Positions 45,431 to 54,100 of a DNA stretch of 64,000 bases are shown piece by piece. A program made the translations under genes and the position numbers. The DNA comes from DASRIA01 sp963768885 (GTDB lineage Bacteria > Actinomycetota > Thermoleophilia > Solirubrobacterales > JBBDJG01), in the NCBI GenBank assembly GCA_963768885.1, contig CAVYJN010000006.1, forward strand, positions 558,001 to 622,000, written 5' to 3'. How positions within the stretch are numbered: position 1 is the stretch's first letter; each line of letters begins with the position of its first letter. A model generated the notes under the pieces. It did no database searches. It had not been told where the DNA came from and saw only the letters and a list, made by a program, of their open reading frames with translations.

Positions 45431-48052
45431 TCAGTGCGGCGCCGGCAGCCGGAACAGGCTGCGTGCCTTCGGCGCCTCGTCGCGCGCGAGCGGCTCGGCG
45501 AGGTAGAAGCCCTGTCCGAACTCGCATCCGAGGTCGCGCAGGGCGTTCAGCTCCTCGACCGACTCGATGCCCTCGGCCACCACGTGCAGCTCGAGCGCGC
45601 GCGCGAGGTCGATGATCATGCGCGCGAACGAGGACTCCTGGCTCCCGCGTGTCATCCCCTCCACGAACGGCTTCGCAATCTTCAGGATGTCGAGCGGGAG
45701 GGAGCGCAGGTAGCTGAGCGACGAGTAGCCGGTGCCGAAGTCGTCGAGCGCCAGCCGCACGCCCAGGGCGCGGAGGCCCGCGAGCGTCGCGAGGCTCGAG
45801 TCGGCGTCCTGGACCAGGCTCTCCGTGATCTCGAGCACGAGCAGCTCGGCGGCGAGCCCCGTCCGCTCGAGCGCCAGGGCTACGGTGTCGGGAAGGTTCG
45901 GATCGCGCAACTCCACGGCGGAGAGGTTCACGTGCACGCTGATCGCCTGTCCCGGGCGCGCTCTTTCCTGCCACATGCGCGCGCTGCGACACGCCTCCTC
46001 GAGCACGAACTGGCCGAGCGCGATGATCATGCCGGTCTCCTCGGCGAGCGGCACGAACTCGGAGGGCAGCAGCCGCCCGCGGCCGGGATGGTTCCAGCGC
46101 ACGAGCGCCTCCGCGGAGGCCACGTCGCCGGTCGCGAGCGAGACGATCGGCTGGTACTCGACCACGAGCTGCCCGCGTTCGACTGCGCGTTGCAGCTCTT
46201 CCTTGAGCCCGTGGCGCTTCAGCACGGCGTCGCGCATCCCTGGGTCGAACACCGCGGAGCGACCCTTTCCGGACTCCTTCGCGTGGTACATGGCGAGGTC
46301 CGCGTTGCGGATCAGCTCGTCCGCGGCGCCGCCGTCGTGGGTCGTCGCGATGCCGATCGACAGGTGCACGAAGATGATCTCCCCGGCGGCGCTGACGGGG
46401 TGCTCGAAGGCCTTCATGATGCGCTCGGCGACCATCGCCGCGCTGTCGGCAACCCCTCGCTCGTCGCCCACCATCACGGCGAACTCGTCGCCGCCGAGGC
46501 GTGCGATCGCGTCGTCGGGCCGCACCGACTCGCGCAGCCGGCGGGCCACCGCGACCAGCAGCTCGTCGCCGGCGGCGTGGCCGAACGAGTCGTTGAAGGT
46601 CTTGAAGTCGTCGAGGTCGACGAACAGCACCGCGACCTCGCGCTCCCCGACGCTCAGCGCCGCCTTCACCTGCTGCGTGAAGAGGCTGCGGTTCGCGAGG
46701 TCGGTGAGCGGGTCGTGGAAGGCCTGGTGGTGAAGCTGCTCCTGGAGCGCGCGCAGCTGGTGGACGGCCTGCTCGAGCCGGTCGTACTGGAGCGCGACGC
46801 TGGCGTTGTTGGCGAGCGTCTCGAACAGCTTCAGGTCCTCGTCGGTGAACGACCTGATCACGCCGTAGCGGTTGGCGAGCATGATCGTCCCGATCACGCG
46901 GTCCTCGCCCGGCAGCACCGCCACCATCGCGTCCGTCACGAGCCGGCCGTCGAGGTAGCGCCGCAGCCGCTCCGAGCCGAACGGCCGCGTGATGTGGAGC
47001 GCGGGCCGGTCGGCGTCGACGAGCGCGCGCAGCTCGGCCGCGACGTCCGGGTCCATCGGCTCCATCACCTCCTTGTAGTCACCGGGGCCGAGCGTCGTGC
47101 GCAGCGGCGGGTTGCCGTCGTTGCCGAACAGGACGATCTCGGCCATCTCCGCCCGGAACGACTCCAGCGAGCGCTCCAGCAGGCCCTCGAGCGCGAGCAC
47201 CATCTCGGGAGATCGCGACAGCGTTCGCGTCGCCTCGTAGAGGAACTCGAGGCGCTCGTGGCGCTGGCGCTCCATCAGATACGCGCGGTAGGCGAGGAAC
47301 ACCACCAGCGCCGGCACGACGAGCAGCGGTGTGGCCCGCGCGTCCGTGGAGACGACGATCGCGCCCGCCAGCGCGAGGCAAGTGTTGGTGGCCGTCACGA
47401 CGAAGTCCATGGTCAGCATCTGGACGATCATGGAGACCCTCAGCCCGCCCTCCGAGAGCGAGATCGCGAGGCCGATCAGCATCACGGTCACCACCGCGCT
47501 CGCCTGGGTCGCGAGCAGGACGGCCGCCCATGTGTCCGGCTCCAGCGCCGACTGGCCGGCGGGCGCGATCGCGTGGACGACCATCGTCGCCAGCGAGGCC
47601 GCGAGCGCGAACTGCGAGAGGTTGAAGACGAGCTTCACCGGCGGAAGGCGTCGCTCGATCGCGAACGTGGCCGCGCTGCCCAGCAGCGCGCCCGTCACGA
47701 GGTCGCCGCCGGTCGCGAACAGCAGCCCGAACACGAGCGGCACGTCCCCGAGCGTGAAGGAGTGCGCGCTGCGGCGGAACTGCAGGTGGACCACGCAGCT
47801 CTCCGCCACCAGGAATCCGAGCGCCAGGCCCCACCAGGAGAGATGGGGGTCGACCAGCGCGGGCAGGTCGCGCACGATCGTGACGTACAGCGCCGCCGCG
47901 GTCGCGGCGATGGCAAGGTTGAGCCACCAGACCGGGCTCACGCGTCTCAGCCGGCGTCCGACCATTTTCGTGGCCGGGGTCGCGTCGCGCGGTTCGGGGG
48001 GCGCCTCCTGCGGCGGCCCGTGCGGGCCGCTTGCTTGGAGTGCAGACGACAT
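45431..48052 (-). CDS. Membrane GAF-GGDEF-EAL cyclic-di-GMP signalling protein
   Basis: 873 residues from the ATG at 48052; a longer frame to 48259 would overlap the divergent small gene. N-terminal membrane domain of about seven segments (LNLAIAATAAALYVTIV ... TPLLVVPALVVFLAYRAYLM), then a GAF-like domain (AEIVLFGNDG ... DRVIGTIMLANRYGVIRSFT). The GGDEF domain is intact (ARLGGDEFAVM) with a product-inhibition RxxD site (RPDD) five residues before it. The EAL domain is intact (SAEALVRWNHPG, NLSAVELRD, EITES, LDDFGTGYSSLSYLRSL, VVAEGIESVEEL). It could both make and break c-di-GMP. Confidence 0.93.
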   Translation of the reverse strand: MSSALQASGPHGPPQEAPPEPRDATPATKMVGRRLRRVSPVWWLNLAIAATAAALYVTIVRDLPALVDPHLSWWGLALGFLVAESCVVHLQFRRSAHSFTLGDVPLVFGLLFATGGDLVTGALLGSAATFAIERRLPPVKLVFNLSQFALAASLATMVVHAIAPAGQSALEPDTWAAVLLATQASAVVTVMLIGLAISLSEGGLRVSMIVQMLTMDFVVTATNTCLALAGAIVVSTDARATPLLVVPALVVFLAYRAYLMERQRHERLEFLYEATRTLSRSPEMVLALEGLLERSLESFRAEMAEIVLFGNDGNPPLRTTLGPGDYKEVMEPMDPDVAAELRALVDADRPALHITRPFGSERLRRYLDGRLVTDAMVAVLPGEDRVIGTIMLANRYGVIRSFTDEDLKLFETLANNASVALQYDRLEQAVHQLRALQEQLHHQAFHDPLTDLANRSLFTQQVKAALSVGEREVAVLFVDLDDFKTFNDSFGHAAGDELLVAVARRLRESVRPDDAIARLGGDEFAVMVGDERGVADSAAMVAERIMKAFEHPVSAAGEIIFVHLSIGIATTHDGGAADELIRNADLAMYHAKESGKGRSAVFDPGMRDAVLKRHGLKEELQRAVERGQLVVEYQPIVSLATGDVASAEALVRWNHPGRGRLLPSEFVPLAEETGMIIALGQFVLEEACRSARMWQERARPGQAISVHVNLSAVELRDPNLPDTVALALERTGLAAELLVLEITESLVQDADSSLATLAGLRALGVRLALDDFGTGYSSLSYLRSLPLDILKIAKPFVEGMTRGSQESSFARMIIDLARALELHVVAEGIESVEELNALRDLGCEFGQGFYLAEPLARDEAPKARSLFRLPAPH

Positions 48053-48158
48053 GGGTTTGGGCTTCGAATCGGCCGCGGGTCGGCGACCCTTGACCGATAC
48101 CGCCCCGGAGCCGTCACATAGCATGGCCGCCACAGCGAAACCCACCCAAGGAGTCGAG

Positions 48159-48359
48159 ATGGCGAGCGTGATCAAGTTCCTCGGCGACAGCGACCTGATG
48201 CTGCGCGTCCAGGAGGATGTCGGCGCCGTGCGCGAGGCGCACGCCGCAAGCGGCGGCACCGCGCCGTTTCAGCTCACCTTCGAGGCCAACGGCGCGCCCG
48301 TGTTCGTGAACCCCGCGGGGGTCGCCTACTGGTTCTCGGTCGGCACGCACGAGGAGTGA
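48159..48359 (+). CDS. Small protein of unknown function, 66 residues
   Basis: ATG at 48159 with AAGGAG before it; an in-frame ATG at 48123 would add twelve residues but lacks an SD. Sequence MASVIKFLGDSDLMLRVQED ... PFQLTFEANGAPVFVNPAGV ... WFSVGTHEE. Soluble, no Cys, beta-prone C-terminal half. Its stop is six bases before the alcohol dehydrogenase ATG (48365), and a GTG at 48356 even overlaps it, so the two are probably co-transcribed. Confidence 0.7.
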   Translation: MASVIKFLGDSDLMLRVQEDVGAVREAHAASGGTAPFQLTFEANGAPVFVNPAGVAYWFSVGTHEE

Positions 48360-48364
48360 CGGCC

Positions 48365-49381
48365 ATGGATGCGCTGACCTGGACGGGTGACGGCCTCGAG
48401 CGGCGCGAGGTCGACGCCCCGGCGATCCAGGGGGACGGGGAGGCCCTCGTGCGGCCGATCGCCGTCGCGACGTGCGACCTCGACTCGCTGATCGTGGTGG
48501 GGCAGACGCCCTTCCCGGCGCCGATCGCGCTCGGCCACGAGTGCGTGGCGGAGGTGGTCGAGGTCGGAGACGCCGTCGGCTCGCTCGAGCCGGGCACGCG
48601 CGTTTCCGTCCCGTTCCAGATCTCGTGCGGGGAGTGCGACAGGTGCCGCGCCGGGCGCACCGCCAACTGCAGCGCGGTCCCGCCCTTCTCGATGTACGGG
48701 TTCGGGCAGACGGGCTCGGACTGGGGCGGCTTCCTCTCGGACTCCGTGCGAGTCCCGTTCGCCGGCCACATGCTCGTGCCGGTGCCGGCCGGCCTCGACC
48801 CTGCCGCGGTCGCGAGCGCCTCGGACAACATCCCGGACGCGTGGCGGGCGGTCGGGCCGCTCCTCGAGCGCGAACCGGGCGCCGCCGTGCTGGTGGTGGG
48901 AGGCGCCGGCCCCGGGTCGATCGGCCTGTACGCGGCCGCGATCGCGGTGGCGCTGGGCGCGGAGCGCGTCGTCTACGTGGACGCCGACGCGGGCCGGCGG
49001 CGGACCGCCGAGGCGTTCGGCGCGGAGGCGCGCGACCGCGACGGCGAGCGGCCCGGGCGGTTCCCGATCACGGTCGCGGCGAGCGGGGACGCCGAGGGAC
49101 TGGCGCTCGCGCTGGCCTGCATGGAGTTCGACGGGACCTGCACCAGCACCGCGATGTACCTCGGGGAGCAGCCGCCGCTGCCGCTGCTCGAGATGTACAT
49201 GCGCAACACGACGTTCGTGACCGGCCGCGTGCACGCCCGCGCGGCGATGCCGCGCGTCCTGGACCTTGCGGCGGGCGGCGTGTTCCACCCGGAGCGGGTC
49301 ACGAGCAAGGTCGTCGCCTGGGACGACGCCGCGGATGCGCTGCTCGAGCGCGACTGGGTGAAGCTCGTGTTCGAGCGCTAG
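48365..49381 (+). CDS. Zinc-dependent alcohol dehydrogenase family protein
   Basis: 338 residues from the ATG at 48365 (GAGGAG upstream). MDR fold: catalytic-zinc Cys in VATCDLDSL and His-Glu in LGHECVAEVVEVGD; structural-zinc ligands C-x2-C-x2-C-x7-C within SCGECDRCRAGRTANC; Rossmann motif VVGGAGPGSIGLYAA; acidic residue for NAD in YVDADAGRR. The substrate region is rather divergent (TGSDWGGFLSDSVRVP). NAD(P)-dependent oxidation of an unknown alcohol is the family expectation. Confidence 0.9.
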   Translation: MDALTWTGDGLERREVDAPAIQGDGEALVRPIAVATCDLDSLIVVGQTPFPAPIALGHECVAEVVEVGDAVGSLEPGTRVSVPFQISCGECDRCRAGRTANCSAVPPFSMYGFGQTGSDWGGFLSDSVRVPFAGHMLVPVPAGLDPAAVASASDNIPDAWRAVGPLLEREPGAAVLVVGGAGPGSIGLYAAAIAVALGAERVVYVDADAGRRRTAEAFGAEARDRDGERPGRFPITVAASGDAEGLALALACMEFDGTCTSTAMYLGEQPPLPLLEMYMRNTTFVTGRVHARAAMPRVLDLAAGGVFHPERVTSKVVAWDDAADALLERDWVKLVFER

Positions 49382-49388
49382 TGGCGCG

Positions 49389-49628
49389 CTAGTCGATCTT
49401 GGCGCGGGTGCGCCGCCCGGCGGAGCCGCTCTTGCGGACGGCCTTGCGCGAGGAGCCGAACGGCTTCTGGAACCACCGCCCGAGCGGGCCGGGCGCCTTT
49501 CCGGCGGCGCGCTGGCCGACGCCGAGCGGGGCGTCGCCGCCGCGCTCCAGATGCCTCGACAGGCGCGGCGCGAGGATCGCCACCAGGAACAGCAATATGC
49601 AGAAGGCGATGATTCCGGCGATCAACAT
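49389..49628 (-). CDS. Small single-span membrane protein
   Basis: 79 residues: one N-terminal membrane helix (MLIAGIIAFCILLFLVAILA), then a basic cytoplasmic part (LGRWFQKPFGSSRKAVRKSG). It resembles a family of small actinobacterial membrane proteins with a conserved GRWFxKPF element, possibly DUF6411, though I cannot confirm the number. Function unknown. Convergent with the dehydrogenase, seven bases between stops. Confidence 0.72.
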   Translation of the reverse strand: MLIAGIIAFCILLFLVAILAPRLSRHLERGGDAPLGVGQRAAGKAPGPLGRWFQKPFGSSRKAVRKSGSAGRRTRAKID

Positions 49629-49660
49629 CGTGTCAACCGCTTACCCCTGAACCGCCCGGG

Positions 49661-50374
49661 CTAACCACCGGTGTCAGGCTCGAGCGCCCGGATGCTCAAC
49701 TCGTATCGCTCGCGGGCGGGCACCGTCCCGACCACCGAGCGCACGCGCGTCCGGCTGTCGAACGTGCGGCGCAACAGCAGGCCGTCCTTGCGGCGCAGCC
49801 AGGAGTCGAGCACGTACGCGCCCCGCACGCGGCCGCTCAGCGCGGTCCGCACGCGCAGGTGCACGGCCTCCACCGTCGTCCCGGCGGCCTTGACCGGGCC
49901 GATCGCGGCGACCTCTCCCCGCGCGATCGCTCCGGTGGCGCGGGCCCGGCACCGGTCCGTCCAGCGGAAGCCCTCCTCCACCTGGGCCGGGCGCGGGACC
50001 CGGCGGCCCGAGCAGCGATACGAGTACTCCTCCACGCGCCCGAAGAACTCGTGGTGGTCGGTCACCGAGCGCAGCTGCCATTCGCCGCCCTCGACGCAGT
50101 AGCGCCACTCCGCCCAGCGCTCCGGGGTGCCGTCCCAGCGCTCCGTGAGCTCGCAACCGCTGAGGTCGACGGTGATCGTGCTGCGCGGCCCGTAGCGATG
50201 GCGGCCCGGCAGCGGCCCGCCGATCTGCTCGAAACCCGTGGTCGCATACGAGTAGGTGCCCGGCGGCTGCGTGCCGGCGGGCGCCGCCGGCGCCTCCTCC
50301 GAGTCCGAGCCGCTCCCGCAACCGGCCACCGAGAGGGCGATCGCGAGCGCGAGGATCGGGCGGAGCAACGTCAT
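49661..50374 (-). CDS. Putative lipoprotein, function unknown
   Basis: 237 residues. Lipobox ALSVAGCGSGSDSEE, then Pro/Ala linker and a globular domain (PPGTYSYATTGFEQIGGPLP, CELTERWDGTPERWAEWRYC, YELSIRALEPDTGG). Three or four Cys outside the lipobox could form disulfides. No family recognised. GACAAT nine bases before the ATG suggests leaderless transcription, divergent from the gene at 50431. Confidence 0.75.
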   Translation of the reverse strand: MTLLRPILALAIALSVAGCGSGSDSEEAPAAPAGTQPPGTYSYATTGFEQIGGPLPGRHRYGPRSTITVDLSGCELTERWDGTPERWAEWRYCVEGGEWQLRSVTDHHEFFGRVEEYSYRCSGRRVPRPAQVEEGFRWTDRCRARATGAIARGEVAAIGPVKAAGTTVEAVHLRVRTALSGRVRGAYVLDSWLRRKDGLLLRRTFDSRTRVRSVVGTVPARERYELSIRALEPDTGG

Positions 50375-50383
50375 GGGCGCGTC

Positions 50384-50389
50384 ATTGTC
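50384..50389 (-). promoter_or_regulatory. Leaderless -10 box for the lipoprotein gene
   Basis: GACAAT on the minus strand nine bases before the ATG at 50374. A plus-strand TACCTT at 50413-50418 could serve the divergent gene starting at 50431. Confidence 0.4.
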
Positions 50390-50430
50390 CTGGTTCCGTC
50401 GGGTGTCAGAGCTACCTTGCTGTGTTCGAC

Positions 50431-51762
50431 ATGGAAGCTGTGAGAACCCTTCAACCCGTAAAGAGCGACGACCCGCCGGCCGGCGCCGCGAGCGTCACGG
50501 TCCACGGCGACGAGGTGCTGATCGAGCACCTGTCGGTCGAGGACCGCACGCTGGTCGAGCTGATCGAGCACCGGCGCGACCGCGAGATCGCTCCCGAGGA
50601 GACGGTCTCGAGCGCGCTCGAGATCGGCGCCCGCGTGCTGGACCGGGAGGCGACCGGGGCCGAGGTCGACGCGATCCGTCACGAGCTGGAGCGGGCCTCC
50701 GCCGAGGCCGAGCACGCCTTCGCCGAGCGCGCGCGGGTGATCGGCGAGCGTCTCGAGAAGCAGTTCGAGCATTTCGTCGGCGAGGACGGCGGCGCGATGT
50801 CGAAGGTGCTCGACGCGCACGGCGACGAGCTCGCCGAGCTGATCGCGCGCCACTTCGGCGGGGACCGCAACACCGCCGTGCAGCACCAGGTGAAGGAGAT
50901 CGTCGCGAAGTCGCTTCAGGAGTCGCGGCAGGACCTGCTGCGCCAGTTCTCCGCCGAGGGCGGGCACAACCCGCTCGCCGACTTCAAGGCGTCGGTGGTG
51001 CGCGAGGTGAAGCGATCGGGCGAGTCGCACGACAAGCTGATCGAGAAGATCGCGCAGCTCGAGGGCGAGGTTAAGCTGCTCCACAGCGGGCGCGAGGCCG
51101 AGGCCGAGCTGGCGGCCGAGCGCGAGCGGGGCACAGGCAAGGGCCGCACGTTCGAGCAGCAGGCGTTCGAGCTGGTCGAGGAGATGGCGGCCGCGCGCGG
51201 CGACGTCGCGCATCACGTCGGCGACGAGCGTTCCGCGAGCGGCGGCAAGAAGGGCGACATCGTGATCGAGCTCGACGCCGGCTCGGGGCCGTCGAAGGGC
51301 CGCATCGCGATCGACGCGAAGGACGAGAAGCTCTCCAAGAACCGCGCGTGGGAGACGCTCAACGCGGCGCTCGCCGAGCGTGACGCCGGGTTCGCGATCC
51401 TGCTCGTCGCCTCCGACGAGAAGGTCCCGTCCGGGCGTCAGCAGCTGCACGAGTACGAGGGCAACAAGATGATCGTGACGCTCGACAAGGAGACGCTCGA
51501 CGCGCGCTCGCTCCAGCTCGCCTACCGCTACGCCCGCTGCCGCTGCCTGATGGCGGCCGAGCGCGACCTCGCCGTCGACGCGGTCGGGGTGCGCGATGCC
51601 GCCGAGGAGGCGCTGTCCGCGCTGAAGGAGGCGCAGAAGATCCGCAGCTCGCTCACGGGGGCGAGCAAGGGCGTCGCCGCCGCGCGCGAGTCGCTCGACC
51701 TGATGGTCGGCCGCGTGGAGGCGCAGCTGGCACGCGTCGAGACGCTGATCGACGCCGCCTGA
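50431..51762 (+). CDS. Coiled-coil protein with a PD-(D/E)XK nuclease-like domain (RmuC/DUF2130-like)
   Basis: 443 residues. Residues about 30-220 are charged, Glu/Arg-rich helix, probably coiled coil (IRHELERASAEAEHAFAERA). From about residue 235 a nuclease-like fold can be traced: Glu in GRTFEQQAFELVEEMA, Asp in KKGDIVIELDAG (about 275) and the DxK pair in GRIAIDAKDEKLS (about 293-295). That order, E-D-DxK, fits PD-(D/E)XK enzymes such as RmuC and DUF2130 proteins, which also carry long coiled coils. A C-terminal helical part follows (RVEAQLARVETLIDAA). The nuclease assignment comes from motif order only. A GTG at 50422 is an alternative start. Confidence 0.7.
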   Translation: MEAVRTLQPVKSDDPPAGAASVTVHGDEVLIEHLSVEDRTLVELIEHRRDREIAPEETVSSALEIGARVLDREATGAEVDAIRHELERASAEAEHAFAERARVIGERLEKQFEHFVGEDGGAMSKVLDAHGDELAELIARHFGGDRNTAVQHQVKEIVAKSLQESRQDLLRQFSAEGGHNPLADFKASVVREVKRSGESHDKLIEKIAQLEGEVKLLHSGREAEAELAAERERGTGKGRTFEQQAFELVEEMAAARGDVAHHVGDERSASGGKKGDIVIELDAGSGPSKGRIAIDAKDEKLSKNRAWETLNAALAERDAGFAILLVASDEKVPSGRQQLHEYEGNKMIVTLDKETLDARSLQLAYRYARCRCLMAAERDLAVDAVGVRDAAEEALSALKEAQKIRSSLTGASKGVAAARESLDLMVGRVEAQLARVETLIDAA

Positions 51763-51861
51763 GCCTGCACCGCGGCGGCCGTTCACGAAATCTTCCCTGC
51801 AACTCGCGGGGCGACCGATAAGCTTGGCGGGCTCTCGACCCCCGACCGAGGACCCGCCCCC

Positions 51862-53310
51862 ATGGCCGTTTCGCATCTCGACAGGCTGAGCGCGACAGAC
51901 GCCAGCTTCCTCACCCAGGAGAACGACCGCGCGCACATGCACATCGGCGCGGTGCTCGTGTTCGAGGGCCCTCCGCCCAGCTACGACGAGTTCAGCGAGC
52001 ACGTCGAGGCGCGCCTGCACCTGGTTCCCCGGTTCCGCCAGAAGCTTGCCTTCCCGCCGTTGCAGTCCGGGCGCCCCGTCTGGGTCGACGACCCGCGGAT
52101 GAACATCGAGTACCACGTGCGCCACGCCTCGCTGCCGGAGCCCGGCGACGACCACCAGCTTCAGCAGTTCATGGGCCGGGTGTTCTCGCAGCGGCTCGAC
52201 CGCTCCAAGCCGCTGTGGGAGATGTGGCTCGTGCCGGGCCTCGAGGGCAACCGGTTCGCGATCGTCCACAAGACGCATCACGCGCTCGTCGACGGCGTCT
52301 CGGGAGTCGATCTCGCGACGGTCCTGTTCGACGCGAACCCTGTCCCGGCCGGGCTCACGCCGCCCGTGCGTCCGTGGGAGCCGAAGCCCGAGCCGAGCGA
52401 GGCCCAGCTGCTCGCGCGCGGGGCCGAGAATGTCGCGAAGGTCCCCCTGCGGGTCGGCCGACGGTTGCTGCGGACGGCCCAGCACCCGCGGCAGACGGTC
52501 GCGCACGCCGCACAGGTCGCCGAGGGCCTCGGCGAGGTCGCTTGGGAGCTGATGAACCCCGCTCCGTCCGTGCCGCTGAACGTCGAGATCGGCTCCCACC
52601 GGACGTACCGCTGGGTGCACTCGCACCTGGACGACTTCAAGCTCGTCAAGGACACCTTCGGCGGCACGATCAACGACGTCGTGCTCGCGGTGGTCGCGGG
52701 CGCGCTGCGCAGCTGGCTCGCCAACCGCGGCATGCGCACCAGCGGGCTCGAGCTGCGCGCGCTGGTCCCGGTCAGCATGCGCACGGAGGAGGAGCGCGGC
52801 ATGCTCGGCAACCGCCTCGCCGTGTTCCGCGCGCCGCTCCCGGTCTACGCGGAGGACCCGATCGAGCGCCTGCGCATCGTGCGCGAGGAGATGGGGAAGA
52901 TCAAGCAGTCGAAGCAGGTGATGGGCGCCGAGGCGCTGGTCGCCCTGAACGACTTCGCTCCGCCGACGGTGCTGGCGCAGGCGTCGCGGCTCAACTTCTC
53001 GACGCGCCTGTTCAACCTGATCGTGACCAACGTGCCCGGCCCGCAGTTCCCGCTCTACGTCCTCGGCCGCGAGCTCCAGACCGTCGTCCCGGTGGCCTTC
53101 CTGCCGGAGAAGCACGCGCTCGCGGTGGCGATCTTCTCGTACAACGGGAAGGTCAGCTTCGGGCTGCTCGGCGACTTCGACGCGATGGACGACATCGACG
53201 TGGTCCAGGCGGGCCTCGAGGGGGCGCTGCGCGAGCTGGTGGCCGCCGCCGCAGCGCGCCGGCCCCCCAAGCGGACGCGCCGTGAGCCGGCCCGGACGCC
53301 CGCCGAGTAG
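51862..53310 (+). CDS. WS/DGAT-type wax ester synthase/diacylglycerol acyltransferase (1)
   Basis: 482 residues, intact; GAGGA upstream. Starts with the family signature LDRLSATDASFLTQENDRAH. Catalytic HHxxxDG is KTHHALVDGVSG, with PLWEMWLVPGLEGN before it and NDVVLAVVAGALR and NLIVTNVPGPQFPLY after it. Acyl-CoA transfer to long-chain alcohols or diacylglycerol at the membrane face, giving storage wax or triacylglycerol, is the family role. Second copy at 61297-62742. Confidence 0.93.
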   Translation: MAVSHLDRLSATDASFLTQENDRAHMHIGAVLVFEGPPPSYDEFSEHVEARLHLVPRFRQKLAFPPLQSGRPVWVDDPRMNIEYHVRHASLPEPGDDHQLQQFMGRVFSQRLDRSKPLWEMWLVPGLEGNRFAIVHKTHHALVDGVSGVDLATVLFDANPVPAGLTPPVRPWEPKPEPSEAQLLARGAENVAKVPLRVGRRLLRTAQHPRQTVAHAAQVAEGLGEVAWELMNPAPSVPLNVEIGSHRTYRWVHSHLDDFKLVKDTFGGTINDVVLAVVAGALRSWLANRGMRTSGLELRALVPVSMRTEEERGMLGNRLAVFRAPLPVYAEDPIERLRIVREEMGKIKQSKQVMGAEALVALNDFAPPTVLAQASRLNFSTRLFNLIVTNVPGPQFPLYVLGRELQTVVPVAFLPEKHALAVAIFSYNGKVSFGLLGDFDAMDDIDVVQAGLEGALRELVAAAAARRPPKRTRREPARTPAE

Positions 53311-53341
53311 CGCGCCACTGGATCGGGCCGGGCGTCCCTGA

Positions 53342-53347
53342 GATAAT
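53342..53347 (+). promoter_or_regulatory. Leaderless -10 box for ccmE
   Basis: GATAAT eight bases before the ATG at 53356; no SD sequence between. Confidence 0.5.
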
Positions 53348-53355
53348 CCCCGGGC

Positions 53356-53761
53356 ATGGACCCCCGCCGCAAGCGCAAGATCCGCCTGGTGATCGCCCTC
53401 AGCGTGGCGATCGTCCTGGGCGGCGCGCTCGTATACACGTCGTTCAGCGCGGCGACCGAGACCCGCACGCCCTCCGAGCTGCTGGCGAGCGCCACCCCCG
53501 GCAAGTCCTACGAGCTGACCGGCAAGGTGGCCGCCGGGTCGGTTCGCCGCAGTGACGACCGGCTGCTGTTCCGGGTCCGCGACCGCAACGGGACAGAATC
53601 GGTGCCCGTGCGCTACTCGGGGGCCGTGCCCGACCCGTTCCGCGAGGGCCGCGAGGTGATCGTGACCGGCAAGATGGACAACGGCCGCTTCATAGCCGAA
53701 CCCGACAGCCTGATCACCAAGTGCCCATCCAAAGTTCTCAAAGAAGGAACAGAGCTCCTAG
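53356..53761 (+). CDS. ccmE: Cytochrome c maturation haem chaperone CcmE (probable 3' frameshift)
   Basis: N-terminal anchor (IRLVIALSVAIVLGGALVY) and the OB-fold of CcmE: YELTGKVAAGSVRRSDDRLL, VPVRYSGAVPDPFREGREVI, VTGKMDNGRFIAEPDSLITK. The haem-binding element is CPSK, the Cys-type variant known in actinobacteria and archaea instead of His-xxx-Tyr. As given, the frame reads CPSKV and runs on to 53805. Dropping one A from the AAAG at about 53732 gives CPSKFSKKEQSS and a stop at 53761, directly before a strong hairpin; I prefer that reading (134 residues). It accepts haem from CcmC and passes it to CcmF; those genes are not in this window. Confidence 0.82.
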
Positions 53762-53770
53762 CCCACGGCC

Positions 53771-53824
53771 GGGGGGCCTCACCGGAGGCTGAAGACGGTT
53801 TTTAGGCCTCCGGGGAGGCCCCCC
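53771..53824. terminator. 19-bp hairpin after ccmE
   Basis: Arms GGGGGGCCTCACCGGAGGC (53771-53789) and GCCTCCGGGGAGGCCCCCC (53806-53824) pair in 18 of 19 positions with a 16-base loop containing TTTTTA. It starts ten bases after the corrected ccmE stop. Confidence 0.7.
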
Positions 53825-53858
53825 GGGCGTGGGGCGGTGTAGCGCCGCCCGCCCCGGC

Positions 53859-53864
53859 TACAAT
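53859..53864 (+). promoter_or_regulatory. Leaderless -10 box for secG
   Basis: TACAAT eight bases before the GTG at 53873, the same spacing as for ccmE; no SD. Confidence 0.5.
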
Positions 53865-53872
53865 GCTCGGCC

Positions 53873-54100
53873 GTGTACACCTTCCTTTCGGTGATCCAGG
53901 TCCTCATCTCCTTCGTCCTGATCTTCCTGGTGCTGTTGCACTCGGGCAAGGACGCCGGGCTCTCGGGCGCGTTCGGCATCGGCGGCGCCGGTGCGGGGCC
54001 GTTCGGCGGGGGCTCCCTCGTCGAGCGCAACCTGAACCGCTGGACGGTCGGCTTCGCGATCGCGCTCGGGGTGAACACGATCATCCTCCTGAAGATCTGA
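53873..54100 (+). CDS. secG: Preprotein translocase subunit SecG
   Basis: 75 residues with the two-helix SecG plan: TM1 VIQVLISFVLIFLVLLHSGK, the loop LSGAFGIGGAGAGPFGG, the conserved VERNLNRWTV, and TM2 GFAIALGVNTIILLKI. Part of the SecYEG channel in the cytoplasmic membrane. GTG start set by the conserved N-terminus and the -10 box. The gene ends overlapping the convergent MFS gene. Confidence 0.93.
   Translation: MYTFLSVIQVLISFVLIFLVLLHSGKDAGLSGAFGIGGAGAGPFGGGSLVERNLNRWTVGFAIALGVNTIILLKI

Noticed and set aside
53858..54081. Extension of the MFS protein to 53858 through antisense secG
   Set aside because: The extra residues are hydrophilic shadow sequence of secG. A single missing G near 54120 gives a natural end at 54081.
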